NCBI GenBank assembly: GCA_905116865.2
Contig: CAJHNH020006001.1
Location: 513,045 to 577,044 of the forward strand
Length of the DNA stretch: 64,000 bases
DNA from: Candidula unifasciata
Lineage: Eukaryota; Mollusca; Gastropoda; Stylommatophora; Geomitridae
Reading direction: 5' to 3'
This document shows, piece by piece, positions 44,801 through 57,600 of the stretch. Within the stretch, counting starts at the first letter, position 1. Every line of letters starts with the position of its first letter. Under the pieces are notes generated by a model. That model ran no database searches. It was given only the letters and a program-made list of their open reading frames with translations, and was not told the DNA's origin. Both the position numbers and the translations under genes were made by a program.

Positions 44801-47800
44801 TCTCTCGTAACATCATAATTTTATTCATATTATAAATTATTATTATGAACAATAAATAATGGAAGAGTAGTTCTTCTTCTTCATGTTCAATGGCTGTAAA
44901 CTTTGGCAGAAAGTATTAGGTGTTCGTCCACTTCCGGAACCCTAGCCCTGTTCCAGAAACTTAATGTTTCGTGCACATCCATTTGCCTGCAGACTGTTGG
45001 TTCATTGCCTCTCAGGCAGATACTCTGACTTCAAAGGAAGCTCCCAATTAGTCGACTCTTATGACACGCTTTTGGGCAGACAGTGGGTCTATTCTTGTTT
45101 TCCCTACACTGGGGTTCCTGATACCACAGCAGTAGGAAAGTAGTTATATCTAATTTAAAAAAAAAATACCTAGTACATTTTCATTCTTAAGAAATATATA
45201 ATGAAAGCCTACCTGATGGTACCTCCCAATTTTGAGATGTGAGTGTCTGCGAATAAGTCCATCTGTCGGAATTAGCTGAGGAAAATGTTAATGCACATCA
45301 GTAAAAAAAAAACTCCTTGCAATAATGATAATACTGCTACAGTGCATTTAAAAATTCGTGCTGTTGTGTTTTTGCTTCTTTCTCAGTAATTACTTAAACA
45401 AGGGCCAAGGTTTTTTTTGTGGGCGTGTGTGGATTGGCTCGAAACAGATGTTTTCTTTGTTATTTTCATCAATTTAGGTAAAAAATCAGTGCCACCATAA
45501 ATTACCCTAAACCTAAAAGTTATACCTTTACAATTTGTGATGAAACTGAAACGATCCAGCATGCTCCATGTTATAGCGCACTGCCACTGTAAATTACCCT
45601 AACTCTAAAAGTTACACCTTTACAATTTGTGACGAATCTTTGAAACAATTCAGCATGCTCTATTTTATAGAGCTCTGCGACATTTTTAGCGCAAGTTTAG
45701 GAATTTAGGTAACACAAGAAACACGTGTTTTTAAAAAAGATCGACTCTTACCATGTGATTATTGTGCTGTATAACTCTTAAAAACCAATCCAGCAAGGAC
45801 CACTGAATATTTATTTACCTCAAGTAAGCAAAAATAAATTCTAATTGTTAGCGGGCAAAAAAAAAGTGAAATTACGTTGAAAATAGAGTTTTAAAAATTA
45901 TATAAAATTTAATCCATTTATATTCAATTACAGCTTGAGATATAACCGTTTGAATATCGGCTCAAATTTGTAAACGCAGTATTTGATACCACATATTATA
46001 AAAACGATAAAACAGTGCTTACAGACATTACTGTAAAAAAAACTTTACAAATTACATAAATGATACAATGCTAATCAAATTTACAGTAAATATCTCACTA
46101 TTTGTCTTCAAACAAAATATAAAATACTATGCCCTTTTCTTTCTGTAAAACAGGAAATTACATCATAAAAGTCAAGTCAAGTAGCGGACTCTTTTCCACT
46201 TCTTCAGGCATACTGGACATGAGGTTAAACCTATATTTAATAGGCCAATCAGCACTCAGCGGATGATGTGGTAAACACCATGCCTGTCACTTTTACTTGC
46301 AAGGACTCTAATTGGCACCCCTTTTATTCAAGGTCGACCTAGGAGCAAAGGTCATTTATAAATAAAAAAATTTTTAAAAGTCCAGCTCTGTTCAGATTTG
46401 AACCCATGATAGCCGCATCAACCGGCGAGCTTCTAGCGCTAAACCTCGGCAGCTTATATACTGCTGCATACACATGCAAATTTTCAACAAGTAAATATGC
46501 AATTTACCTCTCCTGTAATGAGTTTCAGAAGTGTAGATTTGCCTGCACCATTGGGACCCACCAAGGCCACACGAGTGTCTAAGTCAATACCAAAATCCAG
46601 ATCCTTGTAAATGTATTTCTGCAGAGACAGGTAGGCAAGGAAAAAATTTTATCAGCAGCAAATCATATTTACACAATACCAAATAAACCAGTACAAGTTT
46701 TGTTCATTACATCCTCAGTAATCTCTGGTCTCTTCATCTTAGCTTTGACTGGCTGTAAATTGGCGGAAAGTTCTGGCTGTTTGTCCACTATGGGCCACTT
46801 ACTACAATCTTAAACACAGAGTTCTTACTTATAACTATCTTTATGCGTTTAGTTAGTTGCGTATCCTTTACAGGACGTTGCAGAACCAAGCCCAGCATTT
46901 ATTGACTGTTGTGGTTTTTCTAGGCACTTCACGCTGTACTAATGTACAATTGTTTTCTACACTGCTGCTCACTGTCTGGCATGTATTAAACTATGACAAT
47001 CAAAGAGTCTAGAACTTTACAAAATTATTTATTTATATGTATCGACCCATTTACAGAGAACCTCCCAAGGTGAGTTCCGGGAGCCTATTTTGAGTGAAAC
47101 AGAACTGACCCTGGCCAACTACTACTTAATAATAACAGGAAAGGAACTTTTTCCTCGCCTTTAGGCTTATTGGGCACATAGGGTGATCTATATTTTACAG
47201 ACCAATCAGCACTCTTGTGTGATGTGGGCAGCATAACACCATCTGTCTTTACTTCCCAGGACTGCAACCTGGTAAACACTTAGGGCTGGGCCAACCTGGG
47301 ACCTAAGGTCACTTTTAACAAAAGTCTGGCTCCCTCAGGACCTAAACCCACAACTACTCAATCACATCATAAAAGGAAACTAATTAAGTGATTGCCAAAA
47401 CAGCTCAATTGCCATTTAAAGAGTGAATGCTGATGAATTCATTTTAAAACATACAAAGACATTTAAGAAAGTGGCAGCATAAAAAAAAAAAAAAGCAAAC
47501 AACCAGAAAGAAAAACTGACAAATGAGCAAGCTCTTGAAACAGAACCAGGAGAATCGGTCTTATCTAACGACCTGTAACATTTGCCAGTGGCAGTCATTA
47601 TGCCCTGGATCACAAATTATTCCTCTTCACGACACTCAACAGCAGAAGTTTATGATAATGAATGATATGTAACACCTAAATGAATGCTTGAGGTAAATAT
47701 TAGGCAATTGAAGAAGAGGCAGAGAACATGTATATAAAACAGGCTTGCACAAAACATTTCAACTCTGCTTTAGCCACTAATGACTGTGCATGGCTTGCTC

Positions 47801-48608
47801 AGTTGACCTACCTGGCTTTCGGAATACCTGAAGCTCACATTCTGAACCATAATTACAGGCGGAGGTATTTCCCCACAGCTTGGGAAGTAGAGAGAGACAG
47901 TCTGCAAAAAAAAAAAAGACAAGCTGGCATGTAAGAAACAGTTGACTGTCACCTGTACAGAATGTAAAAGTGACATATGAGGGATTCACTGAAAAGAAAT
48001 ACTTCAGCTAATAGACCAGTTCTTCTCTGTTTAGCAACTGTAAGTCCTGTCTGCTTTGGATTTTAGTTTTGCATGTACATCCCCATTTTACTGGCTTATT
48101 TGTGTGCAGTTGGTTGTTCCTTGCCACTCGGGCAGATGCACTCTGATTTCAAAGAGAACTCCTAATCAGTCGACTCTTACAACATGCATACTGGAGTGGC
48201 AGTGGGTCTATTCTTGTTTTCCCTAAAGTGGGATCCCATAACCCACACAGGTGACTAGCTCAGTTAAACTAAAAGCGTTTCCCAAAATAAATAAATAACA
48301 TCAAAGGCACTACAAGTCCCACTAGTTCTAATTTCCTTGTTTCCAACAAACAGCGACTAAACATTTCACTTTGACAAAGTGACAACTTTAGCTAGGGGGA
48401 AAATTAATATTTTGACCTATCTGGAGTCAGAATTCACAGGTGTGCCTTTTACATATTGTAAATAACAGCTGTGAAAATATAGATAGTTGAAAATCATGTA
48501 AACTGCAATTAGGAGACTTGAGCATAGCATGATGACTTAGTTTTGACATGTTATGGTCCTACAACTCTGGTAGTCAGTGTTACTTTGATGTTTAGATCCA
48601 CCTTCAAT

Positions 48609-48639
<31 letters not shown>

Positions 48640-51600
48640 CTCTCAAACTGAGCTGAAAAGAATCTTGTTTGATCGAGTGATGTTAATGCTTTGTGCCTGT
48701 TTACAGCATAGCTGCGATAAAGGCCTAACACATCTGACTTCGTCGGGCATTTGCTAACCCAAAGAACTCTGACATCCTGCACATGACAGCTTAACCTCAC
48801 ATACGCTGAAAAGAATAATGTCTGCCTAATATACTTTCAAGGAAGCCTGATCATGTCAATCAAATGTAAAGACATAGATATATTTTTAAAAATCCTAAAT
48901 TTATATTGTCTAAAAACTATAATTAAAATGAAAATAATGGAGAGGTATATGCCAGGGAAGAGAAAGAACAAAGAGATGATGGGTGTAGGATGTGGCTGAT
49001 AATCTCCAGATGGGTGTATCTGATGAAGGACATCTTGCTTGTGACCAAGAAGTTTTCCGGAAGGTTGTTATGGGACATGCTGATGACAAAGGACAGGCTA
49101 CTAACTGGTACATTTTATAATTCAAGAAAATACCACAATACAAACCAAACCATGTCAAGAATAAAATCAGAACTTGGTAATGATACATAAAGAATAGAGA
49201 AAAGGTTAACGCACATATAAAGAAATATATATAATGTAATTTACCTTGTCTGCAGAAATCCTTTCTGTCAGGCCACCATCAACCATTTTCTTCAATGTCT
49301 TCTCTTTACTTTGGGCTTGCCTTGCCAGTTTAGCACTACCATGACCAAACCGTGCTATATAGTTCTGGAAAGAGAAGGTCACATTTAGATTACATAATAA
49401 ACCTTAAGTAATGTTTAATTGTCTGACTTTGGTGCAGTAGTTAGTTCATTATCCTATAAAGACAGAAAAAAAACCTAAAGTGATCTAGGGTTTAATCATA
49501 AGCTGTGGTTACAATCTTGACCCCTAAAGTACAGCTGAAGGGTTGACCAAGTTACTTGCATTTGTTTGCCATGTCATTTAAAGACCACTATTATAATCAT
49601 GTACTGCATCAGCTGTCTTCATTTACACATCAGTTACCGGTTCAGTCATAAAATGACAATGTGTTCCACTACTGGATGGATGCCTCAGGGAGGCTGGTCA
49701 TGCTTGTTAGATTATGTGTAATTAATCACGCTTGATGTGTTTGTGACCAACATATATGCCATGCCTGAAAAACAGCATGGATGCACCTGAATACACCCAA
49801 AGATACCCAGGGTTGAAATTCAGATCTCTCTGGCAATGTGGAGCACACCGCCACTGCCCCCATGAGGGCCGAATCTAGCTCTATAAGTTCTCATAGGTTG
49901 GAAGAAAAAAAGCGCCCTTTGGGTATTTTTCCAGACAAAGCTGGCGTTTTCAAAAACAAACAGCAAGATAGACTGGCTGGTTCTGCGCCACTTGGTGGTG
50001 AGCTGATGCATGACAAGTTAGATGTAAGCAAGCGAACAGTGCTGAGGTACAAATAGCTTATGGTATGAGGAGAATTGTGGGAGGATCTAGCCAATGCTCA
50101 ACGGAAAGATTAGATGGTTACATAATTAGACTATTATTTATTATTTCGGAACTGGGAGTCTGCGCGTGCTGATGAAGATAAGAACGGAGCACACAACCCC
50201 ATAATATGAGATCTTGTATTATGTACTCTTATTATGGCATGGCTTAGGGCAGTTTTTATTTGGTGGGCTAAACGAATTCAAGGAATCTTTAGAACAGAAA
50301 CCTTTTTTTTTGTGTGCAAATTTAATACTGATAACTTACGAGAGCAGACTCAATTGACCCATGCCCGGCCTTATATTTCCTGCAGCACATACTAACCCAC
50401 CCCCACGTAATGCTTCTAGACTTCCTTCTGCCCTGTGGGTGCTAGTGAAAGAACATTCTACTCATCAATAATAACAGTAGCCCACAGGATTAGACAATTC
50501 AGATCAGCAAAGGTTCAGAGGTTGATCTGTGTAACTGACAGCAATACACCCCTAAGATGGTACATGCCACAGTGTCAACCGTAACTCTTCCATCTTCTTA
50601 TGGTAACAAGTGAAACAAACCTTCATATGTGCAATCTGATCCTGCTCCCACTTATATTTTTTCATTTGATTCTCCTCAAGCTCGTATCTTGTCTGTACAT
50701 AGGTGTCGTAGTTACCCTGTTGAAGACACGATAGAAGAACTATTAAAATCTGTACACTTGACTAAACCTACATGATGCATTAAGGCAGCGGTTCTCAACC
50801 CGTGGACCGCAACCCTTTGTTGGGTAGAACGACCCTTTCACGGGGGTTGGGTAGGACCATCATTATTAAAGTTATGATGTAATGAAAATAACTATGTTTG
50901 GGTGGTCGCCACAATATAAGAAACTGTTTTAAAGGGTCACTGCATTAGGAAGGTTGAGAACCACTGCAGTAAGGCATTTTTAAATATTACAAAGATCATC
51001 ATCACGTGCCCTGCCAAGAAGTGAAGGTTGTCATGTTTTGCCATCCAAAATGATCACAAAAAGTGCAAATCAGCTCTGTAATGTCTCACCCCATCTATCC
51101 AGGTATTTATCTCTTCACCTTTCCTTTGCTCTTTCCAACCAATCTTACCAGTTATCAGGTTTTAAAGTCTTTTTTTTTTCCTCATAACAAAGCTAATATA
51201 CCAATGTTTAAAGGAATGCTGCAACAGAATGATGGTTCATGAACTTATCTACCATCAAACAATTTAAATTAGTTATGACTAAAGAGACCAAATGTGAATA
51301 AAACTGCTTGCTGGAATCAAATCTGCTCTGCTAAAAAAGACAGATGATACAGCCATGCTGTATACACTTAGAAACAATATATTTTTAACTTGAATTTAGA
51401 AAAGAAAAAAAAATTACATTTAATAAATGATTACTTTCTGTATTTTAAAAAAACTTGAGAAATACCACTCACAATACTCACTGGCACACCTAGAGAAATC
51501 TAGTAAGATTATCTACACTTATTCATTCACTGGGGCACTGTTATTTTCAATCAAATTTCACAATCTAAAGCGTTTGTAACTTTTAATCGTTCTGTTGCCT

Positions 51601-54600
51601 AGTATGTCTTTTTTCCTATTTTGTTCTGCTATGAGTCTATTTTTTGCATTTATTTCTTAAGCTGCAACCACGGCCTAAGATCTTTCTACTAACGGATACA
51701 AGTACATAATTTTGGATTTAGGAGAACATGTGCCAGATTACAATTATGTCCCCACAGATGTACTGGCTATAATAAAGAAATTACACACAAATATTATGAG
51801 ATTCTTTTGATAATTGTATTATAGAACAATTATATAAAGATAGTGATGCTTAAAAGACTGCATAACATAAATAATAGATGTATACAGGGCTACTTACTGG
51901 CCGACATTTTGAAAGTGGAAATCGTCACAGGGCACTACAGAGAGCAAGGTAGCAGTAACAGAGTAAGAGATCAACCACACAAAAAATGGACCGCAGAAAT
52001 ATCAAAGACACTGAAAGGTACTATATACGAACAAACAAACTGGTCTCAAATTGGGCACGCAGGCCTGTCTTACATTCAGCCTTTTCAAACACCTATCTTT
52101 CACATAGCAGTTGTATTTTATCAATAAAGCATGTTATTTTTATATAATAATTTGCACATTATGAATATCAAGAAAAAAACACACAAAAGCAAAGAAGAAG
52201 GGTCCGATCCAGATATCTCTTCCTGCCCTGACACAGGAAGAATAGAAAAGAAGAAGGGATCGTCACGGACCAGAGGACGGAGCCCCAGTATAGATAGATG
52301 ATTAATTTAATGCATCTGGCAGTGATTCGCCAGGGGCCTCCAGTGAACCGCCAGCAGTAGGTTAATTTTACGACTATGAAAATACACTGCAACTTTATAA
52401 TTACTTCCCTCAAAGATGTACAGGCAACTAATACAAATCATATAGCACACTGGAAGAAAGAAAGTACTTACACCAAAGTAATTGAGCTTCTTCAGATTCA
52501 TGTGTATAATGTTTGTACACACACCGTTCAGGAAGTCTTGTGAGTGAGATACAACCACAAGAATACGTGGGTATCTGAAACAGCATATATTTTTTTCTTG
52601 TAAGCAAAGAACGTGTATAAGCATCAATAATATATATGCATAACTGGTAAATGATAAAACCGGCAAGGCCATTATCTCTTCCATGGTATGACTCTTGTAC
52701 CATTGCTTCAAAGCTATGATAATGGTCCTTTTTTAAATTACTGGAATCGAAGCCAGTTAAGCATCAAGTATTGCACTGTGAAACTCCACTAAACTCTAAG
52801 CCACAAACTGAACAAAACATTAAAAAAAAATAATTTCATTATTTTATCAAAAGAGTGAACATTACAAATTTCCCATCACCGATAATGGGATTAACAATGA
52901 TAACTAATCTTCTTCTTAATCTTCACTGGCTGTACACTCTGGGTAAAGGTTATAATTGTTTGACCACTTCTGACTTTGGTCTTGTTTCAGAACTTCAGCT
53001 CTGCGTGCACACCCATTTTACAGATCTTCTCGGCTCTCAAGTGCAGGGAATAAGATGATGAATTTAATTCACACTACCAATGTACTGTTAACATTAGAGT
53101 CTAATAAAAGCCAGTGTGTGAAATTCTTACGTCTTGAGTTCTTCCTCCAACCACACACAAGCATTGAGGTCCAAATGATTTGTCGGCTCATCTAGCAACA
53201 TCAAAGAGGGCCGCAAAAAGAGTGCACGGGCCAAAGCTATGCGCATCCTCCATCCTCCAGAAAAGTCTTTGACCTGTGAACAAACACAATGTGTCATAAT
53301 CATTTTGCAGATCAGATTTATTATGTCAACGGCTACATGTTCTGTGTAGTTACTAACCCCTTTGTAACAAAAAGCAGGGACAATATGGAAACTTCCGGAA
53401 ACTATTCCCCCAAAATGTCACTTCTCTTGTTTACCTGTTTTGCACAGTTAATACTACTGGTTGGTAACCACAGCTTTGGTTTTGCAGTAGCACAAATGTT
53501 TAGGAAGTGAGAACATTAAAAAAAATTATAACATTTACGCAAGCTTTCCTTTGAGCACAATAATTTTTTTTTGTATGCCAAGGTGATACCATATTTTCAT
53601 GTAAGCCTCGTGATAAATGTCATTAAGGCACCGCACAAGTCACCTGAAAAAATTTTTATGGTGCAGGAATGTAATCCATTTAACGCTTTCAGACTGTGAA
53701 TGTTTACTGATTACGCATTTCATATATCTATATATTTTTAAACAAACTTAAGATACATCTTCAACAAATTTATTAGTGACCCGTGTTTTTTTTTTAAATC
53801 CACGCTTTAAGCTGATTTTTTCCTCTGGAATTCCATCAGGGTCAAAACTTACTTCCGTGTTCCAGGGCGAGCTAGTTTAACTGTCATTTAGGAGACAGCT
53901 GGAGCAATATTAGCATTAAAAAAACCTGATACCTTTGTGTGTTGCATGGCTCTGCTGAATCCCAACCCATGAAGTATGTATCCGGCCTTAGCTTCAGCTT
54001 TGGTAGCATCTAGGTCATCAAGCCTCGCATAAACATCCATAAGCCTCTCATGTGCCTCTGTAGGAAGAATTATGGCGCTATTAGAAATGTACTTTATAAA
54101 CCGGCCTGAATACATTTTTTTTTTAATAGCTTGTTTGTCAACACCCCTCCCCCACAGTCAAATATTACAGACATCATGTCTTCTTTTTCTCCAGCTACCT
54201 CAGCAAAGGAATGGGAGCTGGTTTGGTGAACTTGGTTCTAAAATCTTTTTAGACATCCCACAACTGACTTATACTCTGGGTTCCTTCATACAACTATTGT
54301 TTAAAATTAAAAATTGGGAACAGGGCACCATTTCAATTAGCGAGAAAACTTATGGTTTCCTTGCTGTAACCCATATCACAAAATGTCATTACACAAGGCT
54401 GGATAGACTCGTCAATCGTGTGAAGTCGGGTCCTCTTCTTCATCTGTCTCCTAACCCCCAGTGAAGCATAGGCTCTCAACTAACTCACTCCAAGTTGTTC
54501 TATCCTTTGCTACTGCATGCAGCTCAAACCATGAACTCCCCATCTTTTTTAGCATCACTCTCTAGCTCCCTTCATGTGTTTCTTGGTCTGCCTTTATTTC

Positions 54601-57600
54601 TATGCCCGTTACTTCCAATTCAAAGACATTCTAGTTTTTTTTCTCAGGCTTTCTTAACGTGTGCCCTATCCAATGCCAGTGTGTGGCGCGGTGATTTATG
54701 TCACAGGCGTGAGGGAAAGTTAAGTCCAACATGATGTGTATAAGGAGATACTCCGTACGTCACTCGGGCGCCAGTCCTTCACTATCCTGGTTGTACGGAA
54801 CCTCACGCAAGACCCCTACAGCACGTCCTCGTCGTGCGCCACGGATAATGTCTCAAATGAGCATTAACAGAGCTGTCAGGGGATCTCGGAGTTTGGCGGC
54901 CCCCAGAGTTGATGTGTCCTTGTGGCTCTCATCAGCCCGCCCCCAAACGCTTGGGTGAAAAATGTTATCAAAACTCATTAGGAACATGAGTAGGGTTGAC
55001 AAACATACAGCTAAAATTACAACCCTTGGTTAAAAGACTGCTGAGTAAAGAGATCATTGCTCACTGCACATCCTCTGTTAATTCTCAGTGTCGTCGTCAC
55101 CGCGCTGAGGTACAACCACAACAGCAACCATCCATAGGCTGGCCATCCTTGTACATCCTCAGTTGGCCCTCAGTGTCGTCGTCACTGCGCTGAGGTGCAC
55201 CACAACAACAACCATCCATAGGCTGGCCATTCACGTACATCCTCGGTTAACCCTCAGTGTCGTCGTCACCGCGCTGGGGTACACCACAACAGCAACCATC
55301 CATCGGATGGCTAAGCCTAAATGTCCGACAAAACTAGATCATATGGATCAAAATGTGACCATCAAAATTTGCACTGAACTGAAAAAGACCGAATATCCAC
55401 ACCCAAAGACCCCACTCGCCCGAGTGTTGGGACAAAACTGATAACGATACGCCTGATTCAGGATGTGAAATTCTGTCAGGCTAATGTACCTATCTGTGTG
55501 GTCACAAAAGTCCAAAATCCACGGGGCTGCTCCCCGCTGACTTCCAGAGGGCGCAGCCCCTGTCGAGTGGGAGGCCTGATACGGTTGTGAGGTTAAGCAG
55601 GCATGTGCAGGACGTGACGATTCCTTGGGTGAGCCCAGAATCAGAGCAATATGTGCCGGCTCTGCATGCATGGAAGCCTCCTTGGATGGCGGGGAATGCC
55701 CATGATCTGCCCCTGCCTTCCCTTGAGGGCCAACTGTTCCACAGGGGGCTGCCCCAAAGGGGTACTCTGGGGGCAATACCTGCGGCGAAGGAGACAAAAT
55801 GGACACCACACAAATCAGGCAACGTCTCGACCCACACAAAACAATGGCCACAGTCACCCTAGAAATAGGCCTGACTTCCTTCGAAGTCGGCGTACAGCTG
55901 CCCAAGAGGCAGGGAAATGAAAAACGGTTGTACACGCAAAAATCAGGTCCAGGTGAAAGCCAAAAGTCCAAGCGGACGATTAACCCTGACCTTCCACTGG
56001 AATTCACAGCCGGTGTTCGATGAAAAAAAAAAAAAAAAAAAACAATGCCAGTGTCTTTTCCTCACCTCTTGGTCCAGTGGAACTCGTTTGGTTCCCTCCA
56101 AAGCTCAATATTAGTGATTTTATCATACCACGTATTACCCTCTATTCTGCGCCTGTTTGTAGGTTATTAATAACAGTTTTAGCTGTTTCTGCTCTAAACA
56201 ACAGCACTGATTTGACAATAGAATTAAAAATTCTTAGTTTAGTATTAGTTTTATATGAAACCAGACCCTTAACAGAGCATTAAACCAAGAACATTGCATC
56301 TGTGAATAGTGCTATTATTCTACTAAAGGGTTCATAGCCAAATTTACCAATCAATTTCAAGGCTTTTCAATGTCTCTTTAGTTTTTTTCAAGGTTGTCTC
56401 TGTGTAATACTGAAACAAGATTTTTGCCTTATTCAAGGGTGTACCGAGCACATAATGTACTTCATTCGTGCCACATGTGTTGGTATACCAGCACATATAT
56501 CATCAACATGTAGCATTTCCTTTATCCTGAAATAAAAATCGGTCTCTCATGTTTTTATACACAAGGAGTCACTTATATCCTGTGCCTATCTTTGTGTTGG
56601 TCGGCCCCTGTGCTTGATATAGTGTTTGAAATTTTTTTTAGGACTTGGTGGTAAAGGGCAGCAAATTGAAGTCCTGTCTGTTCTGGACATGGTACCTGAA
56701 AGGGTAAGGGGGAGAGAGAGAGAGAGAGTCATGCAGAGAGGGAGGAAGACACATGCTGAGGAAGGCTGGGAGAGACAGTGTAAAGATGGACAGATGAAGG
56801 TAGAGGAAAGAAGGAAAAGAAGTCTGGGGAAGGAGGAAAAAACGAGAGGGGGGGATGGAGACATGTTGAGGGAAAGTGGAGAAGGGACAGCGAAGGACAG
56901 AGAGGGAGACAAATACAGAAAGAGGGAATGCAGATACAGAGATGGGCAGATGAAGAGAGAAGGAAGAAGGGAACGAAACAGAGATATGGAAGGAGGAAAA
57001 TATGACAAAGATAGTTGAAGGAAGGGAGACAGAGGGAGAAAGAACCGACAGGGAGAGAAGCAGATGCAAGCAGAGATAATTGAAGACATACAGGAGAGAC
57101 AGAGGGACAGCATAGAGAGGCAAGCAGGGAGAGAACCAAAGAAAGAGAAAAAAGGCAGAGCAGGAGAATGGGAGGGAGGTATACAAAGAGGAAGTGATGA
57201 AGGGAGGCAAACAGACATGAAGCAAGAGAGAGGGGGGGGAAAGGGGTAAGGAAGGCAGTGACAAACACAGCTTAAGAGGAGGGGAGGCAGGAAGAGAGAC
57301 AAGATACAGCAAAAAAAAAAAACAGCCTTCTGCTGAGATGGTAAGGGTGAGACAGAGGAGGTGAGAAAGGTGAGAGAATAACATTTAAGAAAATAAAGTG
57401 GGCACTGAGACAGGGAGAGAAAGAAGGGAGTAAGAAATAAGATTAATTAATAGAGAAGGCTGTGCTTAGCTCCCACCATGACCGACTATTTATAAATACA
57501 ACCCAACCGAGCCCCACCATCTACCAATGTAATCCTTTCTAGAAACCACGGCCATAAAACGATTTATACTATTAATTCTGCCGGACTCACTAGAAACAAA

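Larger units (their letters stand above)
54437..56265 (-). mobile_element. LINE 3' fragment, GLCSIGG-type, split by a retroinsertion
   Basis: 54437-54682 and 56055-56265 are the two halves of one copy (compare 1297-1690); 54683-56042 interrupts it. In ABCF2 intron 3. Confidence 0.7.

Noticed and set aside
55348..56007. 219-codon minus-strand open frame
   Set aside because: Antisense to the poly-A retroinsertion, no recognisable domain, overlaps other open frames in GC-richer DNA.
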